Source: Planosporangium sp963837285 (GTDB taxonomy: Bacteria; Actinomycetota; Actinomycetes; Mycobacteriales; Micromonosporaceae). From it: a stretch of 64,000 nucleotides of DNA. Of this stretch, positions 42,770-50,737 are shown one piece after another. Each line of letters begins with the position of its first letter. Positions within the stretch are counted from its first letter, which is position 1. The notes under the pieces are model-generated. The model did not search any database and was not told the origin of the DNA. It saw only the letters and a program-made list of their open reading frames with translations. The stretch is from positions 992,001 to 1,056,000 of the forward strand of contig CAWIMS010000006.1 in assembly GCA_963837285.1 (NCBI GenBank). The letters are read 5' to 3'. The translations under genes and the position numbers were made by a program.

Positions 42770-43933
42770 GTGAGGATTCTCGTACTCGGGGGAGACGGAT
42801 ACCTCGGCTGGCCGACGGCGCTGCACCTGTCGAGCCGTGGCCACGACATCGGCGTAGCTGACAACTTCGTGCGCCGCGAGTACGACGTCGAGCTCGGGGT
42901 GCGTAGCCTGGTGCCGATCGAGTCGCTGGAGACGCGAGTACGGGCCTGGCGCGAGGTGTCGGGCCGCCACATTGACACGTTCGTCGGCGATCTCACCGAC
43001 GCCGACTTCACCTACGCGATGATCCGTGATTTCCGCCCCGACGCGGTGGTGCACTTCGCCGAGCAGCGGGCGGCGCCCTATTCCATGATCGACCGCAAGC
43101 ACGCGGTGTACACCCAGACCAACAACGTCGTGGGTACCCTCAACCTGCTCTACGCGATCGCGGAGATCGACCCGGACATCCACCTGGTCAAGCTGGGCAC
43201 GATGGGGGAGTACGGCACACCCAACATCGACATCGAGGAAGGGTGGCTGGACGTCACCCACAAGGGGCGCACCGACCGGGTGCTGTACCCGAAGCGGCCG
43301 GGCTCCTTCTACCATCTGTCCAAAGTGCACGACAGCCACAACATCGAGTTCACCTGCCGGGTCTGGGGCCTGCGCGCGACCGACCTCAACCAGGGTGTGG
43401 TCTACGGCCAGCAGACCGACGAGACCGCGCTCGACGACCGGCTGGCGACCCGGTTCGACTACGACGCGGTGTTCGGCACCGTGCTCAACCGGTTCGTCAT
43501 CATGGCCGCGCTGGGACACCCGCTGACCGTGTACGGTGACGGCGGCCAGACCCGGGGCCTGATCGACATCCGGGACACCGCCGAGTGCATCCGGCTGGCG
43601 TGCGAGAACCCGGCCGACCGGGGTGAGTTCCGGGTCTTCAACCAGATGACCCAGAGCATGTCGGTGCTGGAGATCGCGAAGGTGGTCGCCGGCTGCGTGC
43701 CCACGGCGGTGACCGTCGAGCACGTGGAGAACCCGCGGGTGGAAGTCAGTTCGCACTACTACAACGTGACCCACACCGGCCTGGTCGGTCTCGGGCTGAC
43801 CCCGCACACGCTGTCGGACACGCTGGTCACTTCGCTGTTCGGCATCGCCGACCGGTACAAGGACCGGGCCGACCTCGACGCGATGCGCCCCCAGGTCCGC
43901 TGGCGCGGGCCGCTGAAGGCCGCCGTCGTCTGA
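42770..43933 (+). CDS. SQD1-like NAD-dependent nucleotide-sugar synthase
   Basis: A 387-residue extended SDR closely resembling UDP-sulfoquinovose synthases (SqdB/SQD1/Agl3): GGDGYLGWPTALHLSSRGHD, DNFVRREYDVELGVRSLVPI, VVHFAEQRAAPYSMID, KLGTMGEYGTPNIDIEEG and YHLSKVHDSHN. The TMGEYGTP block and the catalytic Tyr/Lys (FYHLSK) match that family, which adds sulfite to UDP-glucose. AAGGAAGGGG precedes the GTG start. The product would feed glycosyltransferases of this cluster and might be a sulfosugar, but no sulfite donor protein is adjacent. Confidence 0.83.
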   Translation: MRILVLGGDGYLGWPTALHLSSRGHDIGVADNFVRREYDVELGVRSLVPIESLETRVRAWREVSGRHIDTFVGDLTDADFTYAMIRDFRPDAVVHFAEQRAAPYSMIDRKHAVYTQTNNVVGTLNLLYAIAEIDPDIHLVKLGTMGEYGTPNIDIEEGWLDVTHKGRTDRVLYPKRPGSFYHLSKVHDSHNIEFTCRVWGLRATDLNQGVVYGQQTDETALDDRLATRFDYDAVFGTVLNRFVIMAALGHPLTVYGDGGQTRGLIDIRDTAECIRLACENPADRGEFRVFNQMTQSMSVLEIAKVVAGCVPTAVTVEHVENPRVEVSSHYYNVTHTGLVGLGLTPHTLSDTLVTSLFGIADRYKDRADLDAMRPQVRWRGPLKAAVV

Positions 43934-43970
43934 CGCCGTGGGTTGTGTCCCGCTCCGGCTTTTCATAGAC

Positions 43971-44024
43971 GTTGGGCTATCTACGGGAGTTATCGACGCC
44001 CTGGTCCCCGGTAGATAGCCCAAC
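43971..44024. terminator. Family D hairpin between convergent SQD1-like and MFS genes
   Basis: GTTGGGCTATCTAC (43971-43984) pairs with GTAGATAGCCCAAC (44011-44024); 26-nt loop. The TAG stop of the MFS gene (43977-43979, minus strand) is inside the arm. The core ACGTTGGKCTRTCTA is shared with family C at 11.9 kb. Confidence 0.75.
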
Positions 44025-45455
44025 TTCAATCTGTGGCTTCTCCGCCGCCCGCTCGTCCAGCAGTCCGCGTACCTCGGCGATGTCCCGGGGCGACGTCCGC
44101 GACGCCAGGTAGTACATCGCCGCCGTGGGGACGAAGAACACCTGGAAGATGGCCAACCCGGTGGCGTAGTTCGACGGGGGCGGCAGGGCCGTCGACAGCG
44201 ACCGGAACACCAGCCCCACCACGCCGTTCCCGGCCGCGCGGCCCACACCGTTGGCGAGGTTTCCCAGGCTGTACACGGTGCCCCGGTGCTCCGGCGGGTT
44301 CACGTCGGCGATGAGGGCGAACCAGTTCGGCGAGTTGGCCGACGTCAACGCCAGGGCGCCGAGCGCGGTCAGGAACGTGATGGCCATCGCCGGCTCGGTG
44401 AAGATGCTGGTCAGCACCGCCTTGGTCACCGCGCCGCCGCTGGCGTCGGGGGCCACGTCGATGCGCAGCGGCGCGAAGAACAGCACCAGGTACAGCGGGA
44501 TGCCGCCGAGGATCCCGATCGCCGCCACCAGCGCCCGGCCGCCCGGGTTGCGCCGCTGGAGCCGGTCACCGATCAGGCCGCCGAAGATCGACAGTACCCC
44601 GCCGAGCTGGAACATCGTGGCGAACAGGCTGCCGATGAGGATCGCCGTGGCCTCCTTGTACCCCTGCGCCTCCGCCTTGGCCTGCAACAGCCGGGGCAGC
44701 CACACCAGCGATCCGAACGTCACCTGGGCGGTCACACCCTGCAGGATCAGCCAGACGTTGCTGCGCCGGCGCGCGATCGCCGGCAGGTCGGCGCGGCTGA
44801 TCCGGTACTCGTAGTCGACCCCGGCCAGTTGCGGCTCGCTCTGCCCGCGCCGGATGTCGTATGTGAACACGTACGCCACGGTCGCCCCGACTCCGACGCC
44901 GGCCAGCACCCAGAACGGCCGCCGCCAGTCGGCCCCGCCGAGCACCCCGCCGAGCAGCGTGCCGGCGAGGGTACCCGCGCCCTGCGACAGGCCGAACAGG
45001 CTCATCACCAGGCCCCGGCGGCGTGGCGAGATCAGGTCGCTGACCACCGAGTACCCGACCGAGCCGACCGCGCCCAGCCCGAGGCTCGCCAGCATCTGCG
45101 CGCCGAAGAAGGCCAGCAGGCTGCCGGCGGTCGCGGTGGCGACCAGCCCGGCGGCCCACAGCAGCGTGCCCAGCATGAGCAGGCGCTTGCGGTTGGTCCG
45201 GTCGCCCCAGTACGCCCAGCCGACCCCCGCCACCGCCGTGACCAGGAAGCTAACGGCCGTGACCAGGCCGATCGAGCTTTCCGCGACGGAGAGGTCCCGG
45301 CTGATCGGGCTCACCAGTGGGGGCACCAGGCCGATCGCGACGTTGTCCAGCGAGGCCAGGACGATGAAAACCACGACACTGTACCCGCGGTGCAGTCCAC
45401 TGCCGGCGATCGTCCTCGTCATACCGGCACCCAACAGGATCCGGTTGCCCCGCAC
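43977..45455 (-). CDS. MFS transporter (spinster-like)
   Basis: A 492-residue major-facilitator permease with 12 helices. The N-terminal half starts SVVVFIVLASLDNVAIGLVP and contains the loop 2-3 motif WGDRTNRKRLL. The central loop is YDIRRGQSEPQLAGVDYEYR, and the second half has NSPNWFALIADVNPPEHRGT. Resembles the spinster/sphingolipid and hexuronate-type branches; the substrate is not predictable. The GTG at 45455 is preferred because GGAGGG lies 5-10 bp upstream; ATG at 45422 is an alternative. Its stop lies in the family D hairpin. Confidence 0.8.
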   Translation of the reverse strand: MRGNRILLGAGMTRTIAGSGLHRGYSVVVFIVLASLDNVAIGLVPPLVSPISRDLSVAESSIGLVTAVSFLVTAVAGVGWAYWGDRTNRKRLLMLGTLLWAAGLVATATAGSLLAFFGAQMLASLGLGAVGSVGYSVVSDLISPRRRGLVMSLFGLSQGAGTLAGTLLGGVLGGADWRRPFWVLAGVGVGATVAYVFTYDIRRGQSEPQLAGVDYEYRISRADLPAIARRRSNVWLILQGVTAQVTFGSLVWLPRLLQAKAEAQGYKEATAILIGSLFATMFQLGGVLSIFGGLIGDRLQRRNPGGRALVAAIGILGGIPLYLVLFFAPLRIDVAPDASGGAVTKAVLTSIFTEPAMAITFLTALGALALTSANSPNWFALIADVNPPEHRGTVYSLGNLANGVGRAAGNGVVGLVFRSLSTALPPPSNYATGLAIFQVFFVPTAAMYYLASRTSPRDIAEVRGLLDERAAEKPQIEVGLSTGDQGVDNSRR

Positions 45456-45531
45456 AACTTTCCGCCCTCCCCTGAGACCAGCCCGAGACCGGCCCGTGAC
45501 CAGCCCCATGATCGCCGCCGCCGCCGCGGGG

Positions 45532-45618
45532 CCCCATGATCGGCACAACTTCCCGGAAATAGTGGCCTCGGCACCGTCCTGAGGCCACAACTTGCCGCAA
45601 GTTGTGCCGATCATGGGG
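45532..45618. repeat. Family A palindromic element, copy 8 (between divergent genes)
   Basis: Outer arms extended to CCCCATGATCGG and CCGATCATGGGG. Inner AAATAGTGGCCTC opposes GAGGCCACAACTT. Right arm carries CTTGCCGCAAG instead of CTTCCGGGAAG, keeping its local dyad. It lies between divergent MFS and GH105 genes in a 342-bp gap. Confidence 0.88.
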
Positions 45619-45797
45619 ATGGCCCGGTACCCGAAGTATTCGCCTGGGTGGATGGAAGGGTTGACCCGACCTTGGCGATCATCCTATGTTCGGGACGTTC
45701 TGGGGGCTGTGCTACCGGTTTGCGTGAGAACCGTGCGACCAAACTTCGCCTGGTCCTCGGATGTATGGTCCGCCATCGTCACCGAGGAGGACGTGCC

Positions 45798-47018
45798 GTG
45801 AGGATCAGGAAGACAACGTGCCGGCTCGTCGCCATCGGGCTGATGCTCGGTGCCGGGCTGGTGGTGGCCGCCCCGGGCGCGCAGGCCGCCCGGATCGCGC
45901 CGGACGCGCCGGTCATGCCCGCCGCCGCGCCACCGGACGGCGACTGGTCGAAGGCCCTGGTCGAGTCGACCATGAAGCGCTTCACGCCACAGACGCTCGG
46001 CGGCTGGGGGTACACCCAGGGCCTTTACCTCTACGGGCAGTACCTGGTCTACAAGCGCACCGGCGACCGGCGCTACTTCGACTACATCAAGGCCTGGGTC
46101 GACCGGTTCGTCGACGCCAACGGCCACATCAGCAACAGCTTCAGCAGCCTCGACAGCATGCGCTCCGGCACGCTCCTGGTGATCCTGTACAAGGAGACCG
46201 GTGACGAGCGCTACCACAAGGCGGCCGACCAGATCCGGCACCGGCTCGACACCTACCCGCGCACCAGCGACGGCGCCTTCTGGCATGCCACCAGCCGGCA
46301 GTGGCAGCTGTGGTCCGACGGTGTGTACATGGGGCTGCCGTTCCTCGCCATGTACGGCGCGGAGTTCGGCGACAGCGCGTACACCGAGGACGAGGTGACC
46401 AAGAACATGCTGCTGTACGCCAGCCACCTCCAGACCACCACCGGCCCGCAGGCGGGGCTGTTCATCCACGCGTACGACGAGAAGCGGGCGCAGACCTGGG
46501 CCGACCCGGTCACCGGCAAGTCGCCCGAGTACTGGTGCCGCGCCCAGGGCTGGTACGGGATGGCCGCCGTCGACCTCCTCGACATCATCTCGAAGGACAA
46601 CCCGCGGCGTGCCCAGCTCATCTCGATCCTGCAAAACCTGATCCGGGCGTGGACCCGCTACCAGGACCCGCAGACCGGACGCTGGTTCCAGGTGGTCGAC
46701 AAGGGCTACCTGCCCGACAACTGGACCGAGACGTCGTGTTCGAGCATGTACACCTTCGTCATCTCGCGGGCGGCCGAGCGCGGGTACGTCAACCCGCTCT
46801 ACAACCTGGTCGCGGCGCGCGGGTACAACGGCGTGATGAAGAAGGTCACCATCAACGCGGACGGGCTGACCGACATCGCCGACATCTGCATCGGTACCAA
46901 CGTCGCCGACCTGAACTACTACCTGACCCGCCCCCGGATGACCAACGACCTGCACGGGCTGGGCTCGTTCCTGATCATGAACGAACAGATCCGCGCGGAC
47001 CACTGGGCGCCCGTGTAG
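45798..47018 (+). CDS. Secreted GH105/GH88 unsaturated rhamnogalacturonyl hydrolase
   Basis: A 406-residue precursor with a Sec signal peptide (RKTTCRLVAIGLMLGAGLVVAAPGAQA). The alpha6/alpha6 barrel has GH105 blocks: WGYTQGLYLYGQYLVYKRTG, SLDSMRSGTLLVILYKETGD (catalytic-type Asp in the first), QWQLWSDGVYMGLPFLA, CRAQGWYGMAAVDLLD and TETSCSSMYTFVISRA. It removes unsaturated uronic acids from the products of pectin lyases, complementing the GH28 gene at 15.6 kb. GTG start behind GAGGAGG (45784-45790). It converges on map across element A copy 9. Confidence 0.88.
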   Translation: MRIRKTTCRLVAIGLMLGAGLVVAAPGAQAARIAPDAPVMPAAAPPDGDWSKALVESTMKRFTPQTLGGWGYTQGLYLYGQYLVYKRTGDRRYFDYIKAWVDRFVDANGHISNSFSSLDSMRSGTLLVILYKETGDERYHKAADQIRHRLDTYPRTSDGAFWHATSRQWQLWSDGVYMGLPFLAMYGAEFGDSAYTEDEVTKNMLLYASHLQTTTGPQAGLFIHAYDEKRAQTWADPVTGKSPEYWCRAQGWYGMAAVDLLDIISKDNPRRAQLISILQNLIRAWTRYQDPQTGRWFQVVDKGYLPDNWTETSCSSMYTFVISRAAERGYVNPLYNLVAARGYNGVMKKVTINADGLTDIADICIGTNVADLNYYLTRPRMTNDLHGLGSFLIMNEQIRADHWAPV

Positions 47019-47039
47019 CCCGAGGCGCGCTGGCCGCAA

Positions 47040-47114
47040 GATCGGCACAACTTCCCGGAAATGGTGGCCTCAGACCGGTCGGGAGGCCACAACTTCTCGG
47101 AAGTTGTGCCGATC
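47040..47114. repeat. Family A palindromic element, copy 9
   Basis: GATCGGCACAACTTCCCGGA pairs with ...TCGGAAGTTGTGCCGATC, with a CCCGG/CTCGG mismatch and a TGGTGG/CCACAA change. Between convergent GH105 and map; the TGA stop of map (47113-47115) overlaps its last GATC. Confidence 0.87.
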
Positions 47115-47880
47115 ATGGCGCCGTCAGGATGACCGGGCCGTCGCCGGTGACGGCGATCGTGTGCTCGGCGTGCGCGGCCCGGCTGCCGTCGGCGGTGAGG
47201 ATGGTCCAGCCGTCGGGGCCGGTCCGGTGCCGGTCCCGGCCGCTCTCGATCACCATCGGCTCGATCGCCAGCACCAGTCCCTCCCGCAGCGGCAGGCCGC
47301 GCCCGGGACGCCCGACGTTGGGTACGTGCGGGTCCTCGTGCATGGCCGTGCCGACGCCGTGCCCGCCGTACCCTCTGGGCAACCCGTACCCGGCGGCCCG
47401 GCAGACGGTCTGCACCGCGTACGCGATGTCCCCGATCCGGGCGCCCGGCCGCGCGGCGGCGATGCCGGCGGCCAGCGCCGTGTCGGCGGTCTCGGCCAGC
47501 CGGTGCCCCGCCTCGTCGACCTCGCCGACGAACACCGTCACGGCCGCGTCACCGTGGTACCCGTCGATGTACGCCCCGCAGTCGATGGACAGCAGGTCGC
47601 CGTCGCGCAGCTGGCGCCGGGTCGGGATCGCGTGCACGATCTCGTCGTTGACCGACAGGCACAGCACCCCTGGGTACGGCGTCGGGGTGAACGAGGGGTG
47701 GTAGCCGAGGAACGACGGCTTCGCGCCCAGCGAGTTGATCATGTCCGCGGCCAGCTCGTCGATCTCGGTGAGCCGGACGCCGGGACGCGCGGCGTCAGCG
47801 GCCGCGGCGAGGGTACGGGCGACCACCCGCCCGGCCTCCCGCATGATCGCCAGCTCTGTATCTGTCTTGAGGGTCACCAT
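47113..47880 (-). CDS. map: Type I methionine aminopeptidase
   Basis: A 255-residue metalloprotease removing N-terminal Met. Metal ligands are visible: Asp in SIDCGAYIDG, Asp in YHGDAAVTV, His in GGHGVGTAMHEDPHV, Glu in LAIEPMV and Glu in AHAEHTIAV. The substrate His is in YHPSF. It lacks the N-terminal zinc-finger extension of some actinobacterial MAPs. ATG 47880 is typical (MVTLKTDTELAIMREAGRVV). It is divergent from a small XRE regulator, 35 bp between start codons. Confidence 0.92.
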   Translation of the reverse strand: MVTLKTDTELAIMREAGRVVARTLAAAADAARPGVRLTEIDELAADMINSLGAKPSFLGYHPSFTPTPYPGVLCLSVNDEIVHAIPTRRQLRDGDLLSIDCGAYIDGYHGDAAVTVFVGEVDEAGHRLAETADTALAAGIAAARPGARIGDIAYAVQTVCRAAGYGLPRGYGGHGVGTAMHEDPHVPNVGRPGRGLPLREGLVLAIEPMVIESGRDRHRTGPDGWTILTADGSRAAHAEHTIAVTGDGPVILTAP

Positions 47881-47882
47881 GC

Positions 47883-47904
47883 CCAGGATTTTAATACCAG
47901 GATT
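47883..47904. promoter_or_regulatory. Direct-repeat candidate operator between map and XRE gene
   Basis: CCAGGATT occurs twice, 14 bp apart (47883-47890 and 47897-47904), in the 35-bp AT-rich gap between two divergent start codons. With so little space both genes may be leaderless. It is a natural site for autoregulation by the XRE protein. Confidence 0.45.
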
Positions 47905-47915
47905 ACTATCGACGC

Positions 47916-48209
47916 ATGGTGCGGACCCCACTGACCGAAGACGAGCGGCTTCGTGGCCTCGCGCTGGGCCGGATGCTGCAACGGGCCCGGGCCGGGCGCT
48001 CCGCCGCCGAGGTGGCGCACGCGGCCGGGATCTCGGTCGACACGCTCCGCAAGATCGAGCGCGGCGCGATTGCCACCCCGGCCTTCTTCACGGTCGCGGC
48101 GCTGGCGCGGGTGCTGCGCATCGAGCTGTCCGCGCTCGCCGAGACCGCGCTCACCGAGGCCGGCAATCTCGTCGACGCGTCCCGCCCCGCGCTGGAGCGG
48201 GTTGCCTGA
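47916..48209 (+). CDS. XRE-family transcriptional regulator
   Basis: A 97-residue single-domain HTH protein: RGLALGRMLQRARAGRSAAE, VAHAAGISVDTLRKIERGAI (recognition helix) and FFTVAALARVLRIELSALAE. It probably controls itself and the divergent map gene through the direct repeat between them. No partner toxin or second domain is present. The downstream 346 bp contain an 11-bp repeat array and element A copy 10. Confidence 0.82.
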   Translation: MVRTPLTEDERLRGLALGRMLQRARAGRSAAEVAHAAGISVDTLRKIERGAIATPAFFTVAALARVLRIELSALAETALTEAGNLVDASRPALERVA

Positions 48210-48282
48210 GCCGGCACAATGTCGGCTTCGCGCCGCGGCCGAAACGGGGGCGCGGAGCAAGGAACGAGCGGAGCGGAGCGGT

Positions 48283-48337
48283 GCCGTCAAGGGCGCGTCA
48301 AGGGCACGTCAAGGGCGCGTCAAGGGCGCGTCAAGGG
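48283..48337 (-). repeat. Five tandem 11-bp repeats (CCCTTGACGCG on the minus strand)
   Basis: Five 11-bp units, plus-strand CGCGTCAAGGG with one CACG and one GCCG variant. On the minus strand each contains CCTTGAC, as in the array at 36.87-36.92 kb. It lies in the gap 48210-48555 between the XRE and aldo/keto reductase genes. Confidence 0.9.
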
Positions 48338-48361
48338 CGCGGAGCCAGTGCGAGCGGAGCG

Positions 48362-48434
48362 AGCGCCAACTTCCCGGAAACTGTTGCCTCCGGCACCCGC
48401 TGAGGCCACAACTTGTCGGAAGTTGTGCCGATCA
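48362..48434. repeat. Family A palindromic element, copy 10 (left end degraded)
   Basis: Left arm lacks the GATCGGCA end (GCGCCAACTTCCCGGAAACT). The right arm is intact but CTTGTCGGAAG replaces CTTCCGGGAAG. Between tandem genes, directly after the 11-bp repeats. Confidence 0.75.
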
Positions 48435-48518
48435 ACGGGCCGGGGCGTCCGGTGGGCGTCCGGCGGGCGGAGACTTCTTGACAACGGCACGCGTCGATCA
48501 GCAGGATGGGCGAGCCTG

Positions 48519-48530
48519 ATCCTATAGGAT
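48519..48530. promoter_or_regulatory. Palindrome ATCCTATAGGAT upstream of aldo/keto reductase
   Basis: A perfect 12-bp palindrome 25 bp before the ATG. It overlaps a TATAGG -10-like hexamer; TTGACA is at 48478-48483, too far for standard spacing. It could be an operator for sugar-responsive control. Confidence 0.35.
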
Positions 48531-48555
48531 TCCGCGCTCGCCCGAGGAGGCGCCG

Positions 48556-49554
48556 ATGGATGCCCGTGCCCCGGCCAAACTGGGCCGCACCGATCTCGTG
48601 GTGACCCGCCTGGCGCTCGGCGCCGCGCCGATCGGCGGCCTGTACAAGCCGGTCGGCGACGAGACCGCCGTGGCCACCGTCGACCGGGCCTGGGAGCGCG
48701 GGCTGCGGCTGTTCGACACGGCGCCGCTGTACGGGTACGGGCTGTCCGAGCGCCGCATCGGGATGGCGCTGGCCAAGCGGCCGCGTGACGAGTTCGTCCT
48801 GGCCACCAAGGTCGGCCGGCTGCTGGAGCCGGGCGGCTCCGACGTCCAGGACATCTGGCCCGAGGGGGCGCTCACCGGGGTGTCGCCGCGGTTCGACTTC
48901 TCGTACGACGCGGTCCGCACGTCGCTTGCGGCGAGCCTCGACCGGCTCGGCCTGGACCGGGTCGACGTGCTGCACATCCACGACCCCGACGACCACTTCG
49001 ACCAGGCGCTCGCGGGCACCTACCGGGCGCTGGCCGACCTGCGCCGCGCCGGAGTCATCGGCGCGATCAGCGCCGGCATGAACCAGGCCCCGATGCTCGC
49101 CCGGTTCGTCCGCGAGTCGGGCGACCCCGGATTCGACTGCTTCATGCTGGCCGGCCGGTACACGCTGCTCGACCAGTCCGGCCTGGACGACCTGCTGCCG
49201 TTGTGCGCCGAGCGCGGTATCGGTCTGATGGCCGCTGGCGTGTACAACTCGGGGCTGCTCGGCAACCCGTCGCCCAAGTCGCACTACGACTACGCCGCGC
49301 CGCCGGAGCCGTTGCTGGCGAAGGCGCTCGCCATCAAGGAGACCTGCGAGCGGCACGGGGTTCCGTTGCGCGCGGCCGCGATCCAGTTCCCGCTCGGGCA
49401 CCCGGCCGTGACCACTGTGGTCATCGGCGCCCGGTCGCCCGAACAGCTCGACGACAACATCGCGATGTTCGAGCATCCGATCCCCGGCGTGTTGTGGGCC
49501 GACCTGAAATCCGCGGGGCTGCTCGGCGAGGACGTGCCGACTCCGTCCGAATAG
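48556..49554 (+). CDS. Aldo/keto reductase (aldose/fucose dehydrogenase-like)
   Basis: A 332-residue TIM-barrel AKR. The tetrad is seen as Asp in LRLFDTAPLYGYG, Tyr in the same block, Lys in LATKVGRLL and His in VLHIHDPDDH. C-terminal VVIGARSPEQLDDNI binds NADP. The motif order and length match D-threo-aldose 1-dehydrogenase and L-fucose dehydrogenases, so oxidation of a free sugar such as fucose or rhamnose is plausible. GAGGAGG lies 6 bp before the ATG. Confidence 0.85.
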   Translation: MDARAPAKLGRTDLVVTRLALGAAPIGGLYKPVGDETAVATVDRAWERGLRLFDTAPLYGYGLSERRIGMALAKRPRDEFVLATKVGRLLEPGGSDVQDIWPEGALTGVSPRFDFSYDAVRTSLAASLDRLGLDRVDVLHIHDPDDHFDQALAGTYRALADLRRAGVIGAISAGMNQAPMLARFVRESGDPGFDCFMLAGRYTLLDQSGLDDLLPLCAERGIGLMAAGVYNSGLLGNPSPKSHYDYAAPPEPLLAKALAIKETCERHGVPLRAAAIQFPLGHPAVTTVVIGARSPEQLDDNIAMFEHPIPGVLWADLKSAGLLGEDVPTPSE

Positions 49555-49557
49555 GAC

Positions 49558-49594
49558 GTGCGGGTGCCCACCTGGCTTGGTGGGCACCCCGCAC
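49558..49594. terminator. Bidirectional terminator hairpin
   Basis: GTGCGGGTGCCCACC (49558-49572) pairs with GGTGGGCACCCCGCAC (49579-49594), with one bulged C. It lies between the convergent aldo/keto reductase and Rpf genes. Unlike the other intergenic hairpins, it has no relative in the window. Confidence 0.85.
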
Positions 49595-49599
49595 GGTTA

Positions 49600-50283
49600 T
49601 CAGAGAGCGAGCTGCTGACCCGGCATGATCAGGTTCGGGTCGGCGCCCACGACCTGGCGGTTGAGCTGGTACAGCGACTGCCAGCCGCCCTTGATGTTCT
49701 GCTGCTCGGCGATGACCGACAGCGTGTCGCCGGCCTTCACGACATACGTGCGGCCATCGCCTTGGACGACCGTGCCCGGGTTGGCCGGGACGGTGCGGTT
49801 GGACCGGCTCGAAGTAGACGGCTTGGCCGGTGTCGACTTCGTGGTCGACCTGGTGCTGGACTGCCCATTGGAGTGCTTGGGCGTGTAGTGCTGGCTGGAC
49901 CCTGAGCGCTTGCCGCAGACCGGCCAGGCGCCGATGCCCTGGCCCTGGAGGACCCGCTCGGCGATGGCGATCTGCTGCTCACGCGATGCCTGGTAGGCGT
50001 TCGACGCGTACTGCTTGCCGCCGTACGCCGCCCAGGTCCCCGGCGTGAACTGGAGCCCGCCGGAGAAGCCGTTGCCCGTGTTGATGCCCCAGTTGCCACT
50101 CGACTCACACTGCGCGACAGCGTCCCAGTTGACGCCGGAGTCGGCGTTGGCCGCCGCGGCCGGACCCAGCAACGATGCTGCGCCCGCGGCGCCCGCGACG
50201 ACGATGCCCAGGCCGATGCGGCCGGTCATCCGCTGCGCGCTCGATTGTCGGCGGTGGCGTGCGTGGTGCCGGTTCTGTGCCAT
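49600..50283 (-). CDS. Resuscitation-promoting factor-like transglycosylase with LysM
   Basis: A 227-residue secreted protein. It has an N-terminal signal (MTGRIGLGIVVAGAAGAASLLGPAAAANA), an Rpf/transglycosylase domain (VNWDAVAQCESSGNWGINTG with catalytic Glu, FSGGLQFTPGTWAAYGG, ASREQQIAIAERVLQ, GAWPVCG), a Ser/Thr/Pro linker and a C-terminal LysM (TYVVKAGDTLSVIAEQQNI, IMPGQQLAL). It cleaves peptidoglycan during growth or spore germination. The ATG follows GGAGG by 7 bp. The leader is a c-di-AMP riboswitch. Confidence 0.92.
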   Translation of the reverse strand: MAQNRHHARHRRQSSAQRMTGRIGLGIVVAGAAGAASLLGPAAAANADSGVNWDAVAQCESSGNWGINTGNGFSGGLQFTPGTWAAYGGKQYASNAYQASREQQIAIAERVLQGQGIGAWPVCGKRSGSSQHYTPKHSNGQSSTRSTTKSTPAKPSTSSRSNRTVPANPGTVVQGDGRTYVVKAGDTLSVIAEQQNIKGGWQSLYQLNRQVVGADPNLIMPGQQLAL

Positions 50284-50293
50284 GACAAACCTC

Positions 50294-50478
50294 CACGCCT
50301 GCGAGGTGAGCTGTCGGGTTCGGGCCGAGGGTGCCCGGCCGCCGTTGGCGGCTTCACCCCGAGGTACGCGGCCTGCGCCGCGTACCGAGGAACTGTGGGT
50401 CCCCCGCTCCTGCCGGTTGACGAAGGCCCAGCGGCCGGCGGCAGGACTCGGCGTTACCGACCGTGGGGCCCGCGATAG
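50294..50478 (-). ncRNA. c-di-AMP (ydaO/yuaA) riboswitch
   Basis: The leader of the Rpf gene matches the ydaO consensus in order on the minus strand: CGGTAACGCCGAGTCCTGCC, then GGCAGGAGCGGGGGACCCA, a CGGGGTGAAGCCG block, and CCCGAACCCGACAGCTCACC followed by TCGCAGGCG. This class senses c-di-AMP and usually turns off wall-hydrolase genes. Boundaries are approximate (10 bp or so). The 250 bp upstream, to 50738, are AT-rich promoter DNA with no gene. Confidence 0.93.
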
Positions 50479-50737
50479 CGGACGTTGCTGAAGGTAATCA
50501 TGATCGCGGTCCGTTGCCAAACGATCACCGAAAGAAAGTGAAATACTTCACTCCTGGTAACCAAAATGATCTCCCAATGTATACAGAGAGTAATAGAACC
50601 TGCTACCAGCGTTGCCGTTTCGGGGAAACTTCTTGTGGGTACAGGCTGAGCCGCGCGCGGCGTGTGTCCACTGTTTGCGAACCCCGGACCCGGTACCGTG
50701 TGCCGGTGGGCTGATCGGCGGAGGTGCGCGGCGGGAC

